Below, one piece after another: positions 46,901-58,962 of a DNA stretch of 64,000 nt (position 1 is its first letter; every line of letters starts with the position of its first letter). Below the pieces are notes generated by a model that was not told the DNA's origin, did not search any database, and saw only the letters and a program-made list of their open reading frames with translations. The position numbers and the translations under genes are program-made. This stretch comes from Avena insularis (taxonomy: Eukaryota > Streptophyta > Magnoliopsida > Poales > Poaceae): assembly GCA_023614405.1 (NCBI GenBank), contig CM042694.1:113396685-113460684 (forward strand), written 5' to 3'.

Positions 46901-49544
46901 TCGTTCTAAATCACCCAAGAAGCCCAAAACTATGGGAAATAGCTCATGAAAACAGCCATAAAGCGTGAAAACGATTAGTTTTTGGTCATAACTCTCAAAC
47001 ATGTAGTAGGTCTTACGGTCATTGTAAATTGCCCTCGAACCCCAAAACTCTAGGCAATAGCTCATGAAAAACGTCCATAAAGCATGAAAACGACGAGTGC
47101 TTGTTCATAAATCTCAAACATGTATCGGGTCTTATAGTCATTGTAAATCCCCATCGAACCCCAAAACTATGGACAATAGGTCATGAAAATGGCCATAAAG
47201 CACAAAAACGGCAACGTTTTGGTCATAAATATCAAACATCTATTGGGTCTTATGGTTGTTCTCAATTGCCCTAGAACCCCAAAATTATGGTCAATAGCTC
47301 ATGAAAATTGCCATAAAGCGCAAAACCTGTGAGTTTTTGGTCATAACTCTCAAGAATTGTATCAGGTCTTACGCTCGTTGTAAATCGCCCAAGAAGCCCA
47401 TAACAATGGGCAATAGCTCATGAAAATGGCCATAAAGCGCAAAAAGGGAGAGTTTTTAGTCATAAATCTCAAACATGTATCGGGTCTTATGGTCGTTGTA
47501 AATCGCCCTCAAACCCAAAAAACGGTGGGCAATAGCTCATGAAAACGTCCATAATAAGCAAAAACGACGAGTTTTTGGTCATGACTCTCAAGCATTGTAT
47601 TGGGGTTTATGCTCATTTTAAATCGCCCTAGAATTCCAAAACTATGGTCCATAGCTCATGAAAATGGCCATAAACTCCAAAACATGTGAGCTTTTGGTCA
47701 TAAACCTCAAACATGTATTGGGTGTTACGGTCATTGTAAATCGCCCAAGAAGCCCAAAACTATGGGTAATAGCTCATAAAAATAGCCGTAAAGCGCGAAA
47801 ACGATGAATTTTTTGTCATAACTCTCAAATATGTATCTAGTCTTACAGTAGTTCTAAATCTCCCTAGGACATAAAACTATGGGCAATAGCTCATGAGCAT
47901 GGCCATAAAGCACGAAAACGATGAGTTTTTGGTCATAACTCTGAAACATGTATCATGTCTTATGGTTGTTGTAAATCGCCCTCGAACCCCAAAGCTGTGG
48001 GCAATAGCTCATGAAAATGGCCATAAAGCGCAAAAATGGCGAGTTTTTGGTCATAAATCTCAAACATGTATTGGGTCTTACGGTCGTTCTAAATCGCCCA
48101 AGAAGCCCAAAACTATGGGAAATAGCTCATTAAAACAGCCATAAAGCGCGAAAACAATGAGTTTTTGGTCATAACTCTCAAACATGTAGTAGGTCTTACG
48201 GTCATTGTAAATTGCCCTCGAACCCCAAAACTCTGGGCAATAGCTCATGAAAACGTCCATAAAGCACGAAAACGACGAGTGCTTGTTCATAACTCTCAAA
48301 CATGCATCGGGTCTTATGGTCATTGTAAATCCCCCTCGAACCCCAAAACTATGGACAATAGCTCATGAAAATGGCCATCAAGCGCAAAAACGGCAAGGTT
48401 TTGGTCATAAATATCAAACATCTATTGTGTCTTATGGTCGTTCTAAATCGCCCTAGAACCCCAAAATTATGGTCAATAGCTCATGAAAATGGCCATAAAG
48501 CACAAAACCTGTGAGTTTTTGGTCATAACTCTTAAGCATTGTATCGGGTCTTACGCTCATTGTAAATCGCCCAAGAAGCCCAAAACAGTGGGAAATAGCT
48601 CATGAAACTGGCCATAACGTGCAAAAAGGGAGAGTTTTTTGTCATAAATAATCTGAAACATGTATCGGGTCTTATGGTCATTGTAAATCGCCTTCAAACC
48701 CATAAAACTGTGGGCAAAAGCTCATGAAAACGTCCATAAAGAGCAAAAACAACGAATTTTTGGTCATGACTCTCAAGCATTGTATTGGGGTTTACGCTCA
48801 TTTGAAATCGTCCTAGAACCCCAAAACTATGGTCAATAGCTCATGAAAATGGCCATAAACAGCAAAACATGTGAGCTTTTGGTCATAAATCTCAAACATG
48901 TATTGGGTGTTACGGTCATTCTAAATCACCCAAGAAGCCCAAAACTATGGGTAATAGCTCATAAAAATAGCCATAAAGCACGAAAACGACGAATTTTTTG
49001 TCATAACTCTCAAACATGTATCTAGTCTTACAGTCGTTTTAAATCTCCCTAGGACATAAAACTATGGACAATAGCTCATGAACATGGCCATAAAGCGCAA
49101 AAACGATGAGTTTTTGGTCATAACTCTCAAACATGTATCATGTCTTACGGTCGTTGTAAATCGCCCTCGAACCCCAAAGCTGTGGGCAATAGCTCATGAA
49201 AATGGCCATAAAGCGCAAAACCGGCGAGTTTTTGGTCATAAATCTCAAACATGTATTGGGTCTTACGGTCGTTCTAAATCGCCCAAGAAGCCCAAAACTA
49301 TGGGAAATAGCTCATGAAAACAGCCATAAAGCGCGAAAACGATGAGTTTTTGGTCATAACTCTCAAACATGTAGTAGGTCTTACGGTCATTGTAAATTGC
49401 CCTCGAACCCCAAAACTCTAGGCAATAGCTCATGAAAACGTCCATAAAGCACGAAGACGAAGAGTGCTTATTCATAACTCTCAAACATGTATCGGGTCTT
49501 ATGGTCATTGTAAATCCCCATCGAACCCCAAAACTATGGACAAT
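43982..49544 (+). repeat. 47-monomer higher-order unit, copy 1 (5563 bp)
   Basis: Order: A-J, A-F, F', C'', A-J, A-J, A-I, which is 47 monomers. Private markers shared with copy 2 include AGCTCATGATTATAGCC (44342), AAATAGCCGAAGAAGCCC (44068), CTAAAACGACGAG in F' and CATACATG/CAAACATG variants. Because the unit ends in I and restarts in A, one J is skipped at each boundary. Confidence 0.93.
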
Positions 49545-52500
49545 AGCTCATGAAAATGGCCATAAAGCGATAAACCTGTGAGTTTTTGGTCATAACTCTT
49601 AAGCATTGTATCGGGTCTTACGCTCGTTGTAAATAGCCGAAGAAGCCCATAACAATGGGCAATAGCTCATGAAAATGGCCATAAAGCGCAAAGAGGGAGA
49701 GTTTTTGGTCATAAATCTCAAACATGTATCGGGTCTTATGGTCGTTGTAAATCGCCCTCAAACACATAAAACTGCGGGAAATAGCTCATGAAAACGTCCA
49801 TAAAGAGCAAAAACGACGAGTTTTTGGTCATGACTCTCAAGCATTGTATTGGGGTTTACGCTCATTTTAAATCGCCCTAGAACACCAAAACTATGGTCAA
49901 TAGCTCATGATTATAGCCATAAACTTCAAAACATGTGAGCTTTTGGTCATAAATCTCAAACATGTATTGGGTGTTACGGTCATTGTAAATCGCCCAAGAA
50001 GCTCAAAACTATGGGTAATAGATCATAAAAATAGCCATAAAGCGCGAAAACGACGAATTTTTTGTCATAACTCTCAAACATGTATCTAGTCTTACAGTCA
50101 TTTTAAATCTCCCTAGGACATAAAACTATGGGCAATAGCTCATGACCATGGCCATAAAGCGCGAAAACGATGAGTTTTTGGTCATAACTCTCAAACATGT
50201 ATCATGTCTTATGGTCGTTCTAAATCGCCCTCGAACCCTAAAGCTTTGGGCAATAGCTCATGAAAATGGCCATAAAGCGCAAAAACGGGGAGTTTTTGGT
50301 CATAAATCTCAAACATGTATTGGGTCTTACGGTCGTTCTAAATCGCCCAAGAAGCCCAAAACTATGGGAAATAGCTCATGAAAACGGCCATAAAGGCGAA
50401 AATGATGAGTTTCTGGTCATAACTCTCAAACATGTAGTAGGTCTTATGGTCATTGTAAATTAGCCTTGAACCCCAAAACTCTAGGCAATACCTCGTGAAA
50501 ACGTCCATAAAGCACGAAAACGACGAGTGTTTGTTCATAACTCTTAAACATGTATCGGGTCTTATGGTCGTTGTAAATCCCCCTCGAACCCCAAAACAAT
50601 GGACAATAGCTCATGAAAATGGCCATAAAGCGCAAAAACGGCAAGGTTTTGGTCATAAATATCAAACATCTATTGTGTCTTATGGTCGTTCTAAATCACC
50701 CTAGAACCCCAAAACTATGGTCAATAGCTCATGAAAATGGCCATAAAGCGCAAAACCTGTGAGTTTTTGGTCATAACTCTCAAGCATTGTATCAGGTCTT
50801 ACGCTCGTTGTAAATCGCCCAAGAAGCCCATAACAATGGGCAATAACTCATGAAAATGGCCATAAAGCGCAAAAAGGGAGAGTTTTTGGTCATAAATAAT
50901 CTCAAACATGTATCGAGTCTTATGGTCGTTGTAAATCGCCCTCAAACCCATAAAACTGTGGGCAATAGCTCATGAAAACATCCATAAAGAGCAAAAACGA
51001 CGAGTTTTTGGTCATGACTCTCAAGCATTGTATTGGGGTTTACGCTCATTTTAAATCGCCCTAGAACACCAAAACTATGGTCAATAGCTCATGAAAATGG
51101 CCATAAAGCGCAAAACATGTGAGCTTTTGGTCATGAATCTCAAACATGTATTGGGTGTTACGGTCATTGTATATCGCCCAGAAAGCCCAAAACTATGGGC
51201 AATAGCTCATAAAATTAGCCATAAAGCAAAAAACAACGAATTTTTTGTCATAACTCTCAAACATGTATCTAGACTTACATTCGTTTTAAATCTCCCTAGA
51301 ACATAAAACTATGGGCAATAGCTCATGAACATGGCCATAAAGCGCGAAAACGACGAGTTTATGGTCATAAATCTCAAACATGTATCAGGTCTTACGGTCG
51401 TTGTAAATCGCCCTCGAACCCCAAAGCTGTGCGCAATAGCTCATTAAAATGGCCATAAAGCGCTAAAACGACGAGTTTTTGGTCATAAATTTCGAACATG
51501 TATCAGTTCTTATGGTCGTTGTAAATCGCCATCGAACCCCAAAACTGTGGGCAATAGCTCCAGAAAACATCCATAAAGAGCGAAAACAACGATTTTTTGG
51601 TCATGACTCTCAAACATTGTATCGGGTTTTACGCTCGTTTTAAATCACCCTAGAACCTCAAAACTATGGTCAATAGCTCATGAAAATGCGCATAAAGCGC
51701 AAAACCTGTGAGTTTTTGGTCATAACTCTCAAGCATTGTATCGGGTCTTACGCTTGTTGTAAATCGCCAAAGAAGCCCATAACTATGGGCAATAGCTCAT
51801 GAAAATGGCCATAAAGCGCAAAAAGGGAGTGTTTTTGGTCATAAATCTCAAACATGTATTGGGTCATTTGGTCATTGTAAATCGCCCTCAAACCCATAAA
51901 ACTGTGGGCAATAGCTCATGAAAACTTCCATAAAGAGCAAAAACAATGAGGTTTTGGTCATGACTCTCAAGCATTGTATTGGGGTTACGCTCATTTTAAA
52001 TCCCCCTAGAACCCCAAAACTATGGTCGATAGCTCATGAAAATGGCCATAAAGCGCAAAACATGTGAGTTTTTGGTCATAAATCTCAAACATGTATTGGG
52101 TGTTACGGTCATTATAAATCGACCAAGAAGCCCAAAACTATGGGTAATAGCTCATAAAAATAGCCATAAAGCGCGAAAACAACGAATTTTTCGTCATAAC
52201 TCTCAAACATGTATCTAGTCTTAGAGTCGTTTTAAATCTCCCTAGGACATAAAACTATGGGCAATAGCTCATGAACATGGCCATAAAGCGCGAAAACGAT
52301 GAGTTTTTGGTCATAACTCTCAAACATGTATCATGTATTACGGTCGTTGTAAATCGCCCTCGAACCCCAAAGCTTTGGGCAATACCTCAGGAAAATGGCC
52401 ATAAAGCGCAAAAACGGCGAGTTTTTGGTCATAAATCTCAAACATGTATTGGGTCTTACGGTCGTTCTAAATCACCCAAGAAGCCCAAAACTATGGGAAA

Positions 52501-55103
52501 TAGCTCATGAAAACAGCCATAAAGCGTGAAAACGATTAGTTTTTGGTCATAACTCTCAAACATGTAGTAGGTCTTACGGTCATTGTAAATTGCCCTCGAA
52601 CCCCAAAACTCTAGGCAATAGCTCATGAAAAACGTCCATAAAGCATGAAAACGACGAGTGCTTGTTCATAACTCTCAAACATGTATCGGGTCTTATAGTC
52701 ATTGTAAATCCCCATCGAACCCCAAAACTATGGACAATAGCTCATGAAAATGGCCATAAAGCACAAAAACGGCAAGGTTTTGGTCATAAATATCAAACAT
52801 CTATTGGGTCTTATGGTCGTTCTCAATTGCCCTAGAACACCAAAATTATGGTCAATAGCTCATGAAAATTGCCATAAAGCGCAAAACCTGTGAGTTTTTG
52901 GTCATAACTCTCAAGAATTGTATCAGGTCTTACGCTCGTTGTAAATCGCCCAAGAAGCCCATAACAATGGGCAATAGCTCATGAAAATGGCCATAAAGCG
53001 CAAAAAGGGAGAGTTTTTAGTCATAAATCTCAAACATGTATCGGGTCTTATGGTCGTTGTAAATCGCCCTCAAACCCAAAAAACTGTGGGCAATAGCTCA
53101 TGAAAACGTCCATAAAGAGAAAAAACGACGAGTTTTTGGTCATGACTCTCAAGCATTGTATTGGGGTTTATGCTCATTTTAAATCGCCCTAGAATTCCAA
53201 AACTATGGTCCATAGCTCATGAAAATGGCCATAAACTCCAAAACATGTGAGCTTTTGGTCATAAATCTCAAACATGTATTGGGTGTTACGGTCATTGTAA
53301 ATCGCCCAAGAAGCCCAAAACTATGGGTAATAGCTCATAAAAATAGCCGTAAAGCGCGAAAACGATGAATTTTTTGTCATAACTCTCAAATATGTATCTA
53401 GTCTTACAGTAGTTCTAAATCTCCCTAGGATATAAAACTATGGGCAATGGCTCATGAGCATGGCCATAAAGCACGAAAACGATGAGTTTTTGGTCATAAC
53501 TCTGAAACATGTATCATGTCATATGGTTGTTGTAAATCGCCCTCGAACCCCAAAGCTGTGGGCAATAGCTCATGAAAATGGCCATAAAGCGCAAAAATGG
53601 CGAGTTTTTGGTCATAAATCTCAAACATGTATTGGGTCTTACGGTCGTTCTAAATCGCCCAAGAAGCCCAAAACTATGGGAAATAGCTCATTAAAACAGC
53701 CATAAAGCGCGAAAACGATGAGTTTTTGGTCATAACTCTCAAACATGTAGTAGGTCTTACGGTCATTGTAAATTGCCCTCGAACCCCAAAACTCTGGGCA
53801 ATAGCTCATGAAAACGTCCATAAAGCACGAAAACGACGAGTGCTTGTTCATAACTCTCAAACATGCATCGGGTCTTATGGTCATTGTAAATCCCCCTCGA
53901 ACCCCAAAACTATGGACAATAGCTCATGAAAATGGCCATCAAGCGCAAAAACGGCAAGGTTTTGGTCATAAATATCAAACATCTATTGTGTCTTATGGTC
54001 GTTCTAAATCGCCCTAGAACCCCAAAACTATGGTCAATAGCTCATGAAAATGGCCATAAAGCACAAAACCTGTGAGTTTTTGGTCATAACTCTTAAGCAT
54101 TGTATCGGGTCTTACGCTCATTGTAAATCGCCCAAGAAGCCCAAAACAATGGGCAATAGCTCATGAAACTGGCCATAACGTGCAAAAAGGGAGAGTTTTT
54201 TGTCATAAATAATCTGAAACATGTATCGGGTCTTATGGTCATTGTAAATCGCCTTCAAACCCATAAAACTTGGGCAAAAGCTCATGAAAACGTCCATAAA
54301 GAGCAAAAACAAAGAATTTTTGGTCATGACTCTCAAGCATTGTATTGGGGTTTACGCTCATTTTAAATCGTCCTAGAACCCCAAAACTATGGTCAATAGC
54401 TCATGAAAATGGCCATAAACTACAAAACATGTGAGCTTTTGGTCATAAATCTCAAACATGTATTGGGTGTTACGGTCATTCTAAATCGCCCAAGAAGCCC
54501 AAAACTATGGGTAATAGCTCATAAAAATAGCCATAAAGCACGAAAACGACGAATTTTTTGTCATAACTCTCAAACATGTATCTAGTCTTACAGTCGTTTT
54601 AAATCTCCCTAGGACATAAAACTATGGATAATAGCTCATGAACATGGCCATAAAGCGCAAAAACGATGAGTTTTTGGTCATAACTCTCAAACATGTATCA
54701 TGTCTTACGGTCGTTGTAAATCGCCCTCGAACCCCAAAGCTGTGGGCAATAGCTCATGAAAATGGCCATAAAGCGCAAAAACATGAAGTTTTGGTCATAA
54801 ATCTCAAACATGTATTGGGTCTTACGGTCGTTCTAAATCGCCCAAGAAGCCCAAAACTATGGGAAATAGCTCATGAAAACAGCCATAAAGCGCGAAAACG
54901 ATGAGTTTTTGGTCATAACTCTCAAACATGTAGTAGGTCTTATGGTCATTGTAAATTACCCTCGAACCCCAAAACTATGGGCAATAGCTCACGACAACAT
55001 CCATAAAGCACGAAAACGACGAGTGTTTGTTCATAACTCTCAAACATGTATCTTGTCGTATGGTCGTTGTAAATCGCCCTCGAACCCCAAAACTATGGAC
55101 AAT
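49545..55103 (+). repeat. 47-monomer higher-order unit, copy 2 (5559 bp)
   Basis: Matches copy 1 with an offset of 5560-5563 up to about 54.93 kb. The H at 50378 differs (AAAGGCGAAAATGATG), as do the following I and the last H and I (GTAAATTACCC, CTCACGACAACATCC near 54989), so those segments came from elsewhere or changed after duplication. Confidence 0.92.
53921..55103 (+). repeat. 10-monomer unit J-A-...-I, copy 1 (1183 bp)
   Basis: The last ten monomers of the 47-mer copy 2, themselves tandemly repeated in the next 1.18 kb. Shared private variants include GAAACTGGCCATAACGTGC, AAATAATCTGAAACATG and the shortened CATAAAACTTGGGC, which lacks the GT present in the 47-mer copy 1 near 48709. 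Confidence 0.92.
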
Positions 55104-56281
55104 AGCTCATGAAAATGGCCATAAAGCGCAAAAACGGCAAGGTTTTGGTCATAAATATCAAACATGTATTGGGTCTTATGGTCGTTCTAAATCGCCCTAG
55201 AACCCCAAAACTATGGTCAATAGCTCATGAAAATGGCCATAAAGCACAAAACCTGTGAGTTTTTGGTCATAACTCTTAAGCATTGTATCGGGTCTTACGC
55301 TCATTGTAAATCGCCCAAGAAGCCCAAAACAATGGGCAATAGCTCATGAAACTGGCCATAACGTGCAAAAAGGGAGAGTTTTTTGTCATAAATAATCTGA
55401 AACATGTATCGGGTCTTATGGTCATTGTAAATCGCCTTCAAACCCATAAAACTTGGGCAAAAGCTCATGAAAACGTCCATAAAGAGCAAAAACAACGAAT
55501 TTTTGGTCATGACTCTCAAGCATTGTATTGGGGTTTACGCTCATTTTAAATCGTCCTAGAACCCCAAAACTATGGTCAATAGCTCATGAAAATGGCCATA
55601 AACTACAAAACATGTGAGCTTTTGGTCATAAATCTCAAACATGTATTGGGTGTTACGGTCATTCTAAATCGCCCAAGAAGCCCAAAACTATGGGTAATAG
55701 CTCATAAAAATAGCCATAAAGCCCGAAAACGACGAATTTTTTGTCATAACTCTCAAACATGTATCTAGTCTTACAAAGTTTTAAATCTCCTAGGACATAA
55801 AACTATGGACAATAGCTCATGAACATGGCCATAAAGCGCAAAAACGATGAGTTTTTGGTCATAACTCTCAAACATGTATCATGTCTTACTATTGGTGTAA
55901 ATCGCCTCGAACCCCAAAGGCTGGGCAATAGCTCATGAAAGGGGCCATAAAGCGCAAAACGGCGAGTTTTGGTCATAAATCTCAAACATGTATTGGGTCT
56001 TACGGTCGTTCTAAATCGCCCAAGAATCCCAAAACTATGGGAAATAGCTCATGAAAACGGCCATAAAGCGCGAAAACGATGAGTTTTTGGTCATCACTCT
56101 CAAACATGTAGTAGGTCTTATGGTCATTGTAAATTGCCCTCGAACCCCAAAACTCTAGGCAATAGCTCGTGAAAACGTCCATAAAGCACGAAAACGAAGA
56201 GTGCTTGTTCATAACTCTCAAACATGTATCGGGTCTTATGGTCATTGTAAATCCCCATCGAACCCCAAAACTATGGACAAT
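55104..56281 (+). repeat. 10-monomer unit J-A-...-I, copy 2 (1178 bp)
   Basis: Tandem partner of 53921-55103 with offset 1183 as far as E. From 55772 to 55975 the copy carries many small indels in homopolymers, discussed as a probable consensus error. G, H and I then resemble the flanking 1340-bp family. Confidence 0.9.
55772..55975. other. Indel-rich patch, probable consensus error
   Basis: Compared with the copy 1183 bp upstream: TTACAAAGTTTT for TTACAGTCGTTTT, CTCCTAGG for CTCCCTAGG, TTACTATTGGTGTAA for TTACGGTCGTTGTAA, CGCCTCG for CGCCCTCG, CAAAGGCTGGGC for CAAAGCTGTGGGC, GAAAGGGGCC for GAAAATGGCC and GAGTTTTGG for GAGTTTTTGG. Changes are concentrated and mostly in runs. Confidence 0.65.
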
Positions 56282-56639
56282 AGCTCATGAAAATGGTCAT
56301 AAAGCGCAAAACCTGTGAGTTTTTGGTCATAACTCTCAAGCATTGTATCGGGTCTTACGCTTGTTGTAAATCGCCCAAGAACCCCATAACAATGGGCAAT
56401 AGCTCATGAAAATGGCCATAAAGCGCAAAAAGGAAGAGTTTTTGGTCATAAATCTCAAACATGTATCGGGTCTTATGGTCGTTGTAAATCGCCCTCAAAC
56501 CCATAAATTTGTGGGCAATAGCTCATGAAAACGTCCAAAAAGAGCAAAAACGACGAGTTTTTGGTCATGACTCTCAAGCATTGTATTGGGGTTTACGCTG
56601 ATTTTAAATATCCCTAGAACCCCAAAACTATGGTCAATA

Positions 56640-56669
56640 GCTCATGAAAATGGCCATAAAGTGCAAAAC
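56640..56669 (+). repeat. 30-bp vestigial monomer
   Basis: A monomer starts normally (CTCATGAAAATGGCCATAAA, then CATGTGAGATTTTGG), but instead of GGTCATAAATCTC the sequence returns to GGCCATAAAGCGC of another monomer. The two strings sit exactly 30 bp apart in an intact monomer, so misalignment between them leaves a 30-bp residue. Confidence 0.85.
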
Positions 56670-57103
56670 ATGTGAGATTTTGGCCATAAAGCGCAAAAAG
56701 GGAGTGTTTTTGGTCATAAATCTCAAACATGTATCGGGTCTTATGGTTGTTGTAAATCGCCCTCAAACCCATAAAACTGTGGGCAATACCTCATGATAAT
56801 GTCCATAAAGAGCAAAAACGACGAGGTTTTGGTCATGACTCCCAAGCATTGTATTGGGGTTACGCTCATTTTAAATCGCCCTACCCGAAAACTATGGTCG
56901 ATAGCTCATGAAAATGGCCATAAAGCACAAAACATGTGAGTTTTTGGTCATAAATCTCAAACATGTATTGGGTGTTACGGTCATTGTAAATCACCCAAGA
57001 AGCCCAATACTAATGACAATAGCTCATAAAAATAGCCATAAAGCGCGAAAACGACAAATTTTTTGTCATAACTCTCAAAGATGTATCTAGTCTTACAGTC
57101 GTT

Positions 57104-57119
57104 AAATTTTTTGTCATAA
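57104..57119 (+). repeat. Templated 16-bp duplication inside monomer E
   Basis: AAATTTTTTGTCATAA at 57056-57071 reappears at 57104-57119, in place of the usual TTTTAAATCTCCC context, lengthening E by about 12 bp. The same arrangement is present one unit later at 58444-58459. Confidence 0.85.
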
Positions 57120-57621
57120 ATCTCCCTAGAACATAAAACTATGGGCAATAGCTCATGAACATGGCCATAAAGCGCGAAAACGACGAGTTTTTGGTCATAA
57201 CTCTCAAACATGTATCATGTCTTACGGTCGTTGTAAATCGCCCTCGAACCCCAAAGTTGTGGGCAATAGCTCATGAAAATGGCCATAAAGCGCAAAACCG
57301 GCGAGTTTTTGGTCATAAATCTCAAACATGTATTGGGTCTTACGGTCGTTCTAAATCGCCCAAGAAGCCCAAAACTATGGGAAATAGCTCATGAAAACAG
57401 CCATAAAGCGCGAAAACGATGAGTTTTTGGTCATAACTCTCAAACATGTAGTAGGTCTTACGGTCATTGTAAATTGCCCTCGAACCCCAAAACTCTAGGC
57501 AATAGCTCATGAAAACGTCCATAAAGCACGAAAACGAAGAGTGCTTGTTCATAACTCTCAAACATGTATCGGGTCTTATGGTCATTGTAAATCCCCATCG
57601 AACCCCAAAACTATGGACAAT

Positions 57622-58962
57622 AGCTCATGAAAATGGCCATAAAGCGCAAAACCTGTGAGTTTTTGGTCATAACTCTCAAGCATTGTATTGGGTCTTACGC
57701 TTGTTGTAAATCGCCCAAGAACCCCATAACAATGGGCAATAGCTCATGAAAATGGCCATAAAGAGCAAAAAGGAAGAGTTTTTGGTCAAAAATCTCAACC
57801 ATGTATCGGGTCTTATGGTCGTTGTAAATCGCCCTCAAACCCATAAATTTGTGGGCAATAGCTCATGAAAACGTCCAAAAAGAGCAAAAACGACGAGTTT
57901 TTGGTCATGACTCTCAAGCATTGTATTGGGGTTTACGCTGATTTTAAATATCCCTAGAACCCCAAAACTATGGTCAATAGCTCATGAAAATGGCCATAAA
58001 GTGCAAATCATGTGAGATTTTGGCCATAAAGCGCAAAAAGGGAGTGTTTTTGGTCATAAATCTCAAACATGTATCGGGTCTTATGGTTGTTGTAAATCGC
58101 CCTCAAACCCATAAAACTGTGGGCAATACCTCATGATAATGTCCATAAAGAGCAAAAACGACGAGGTTTTGGTCATGACTCCCAAGCATTGTATTGGGGT
58201 TACGCTCATTTTAAATCGCCCTACCCGAAAACTATGGTCGATAGCTCATGAAAATGGCCATAAAGCACAAAACATGTGAGTTTTTGGTCATAAATCTCAA
58301 ACATGTATTGGGTGTTACGGTCATTGTAAATCACCCAAGAAGCCCAATACTAATGACAATAGCTCATAAAAATAGCCATAAAGCGCGAAAACGACAAATT
58401 TTTTGTCATAACTCTCAAAGATGTATCTAGTCTTACAGTCGTTAAATTTTTTGTCATAAATCTCCCAAGAACATAAAACTATGGGCAATAGCTCATGAAC
58501 ATGGCCATAAAGCGCGAAAACGACGAGTTTTTGGTCATAACTCTCAAACATGTATCAGGTCCTATGGTCGTTGTAAATCGCCCTCGAACCCCAGAGTTGT
58601 GGGCAATAGCTCATGAAAATGGCCATAAAGCGCAAAAACGGCGAGTTTTTGGTCATAAATCTCAAACATGTATTGGGTATTACGGTCGGTCTAAATCTCC
58701 CAAGAAGCCTAAAACTATGGGAAATAGCTCATGAAAACAGCCATAAAGCGCGAAAACGATGAGTTTTTTGGTCATAACTCTCAAACATGTAGTAGGTCTT
58801 ACGGTCATTGTAAATTTCCCTCGAACTCCAAAACTCTAGGCAATAGCTCATGAAAACATCCATAAAACACGAAAACGACGAGTGTTTGTTCATAACTCTC
58901 AAACATGTATCGGATCTTATGGTCATTATAAATCGCCCTCGAACCCCAAAACTATGGACAAT
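57622..58962 (+). repeat. 1340-bp higher-order unit, copy 2
   Basis: Repeats the unit including the D remnant (58021) and the copied segment in E (58444), so both arose before the duplication. F to I here are closer to the 21-25 kb 17-mer family (GGTCGGTCTAAATCTCCC, GTAAATTTCCCTCGAACTCC). Confidence 0.9.

Larger units (their letters stand above)
56282..57621 (+). repeat. 1340-bp higher-order unit, copy 1 (non-integral)
   Basis: A, B, C, a 30-bp remnant of D, B', C, D, E with a 16-bp copied segment, F, G, H, I. B' has GGGAGTG; the second C contains the short CGCCCTACCCGAAAAC. The period is 11 full monomers plus fragments, so register is shifted inside the unit and restored by its end. Confidence 0.92.

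Noticed and set aside
49170..49200. Pol III B-box-like GGTTCGA on the minus strand of many monomers
   Set aside because: The match stops at GTTCGAGGG, lacking the final C of the GWTCRANNC core, and there is no convincing A box at the usual distance and no T-run terminator in a fixed place.
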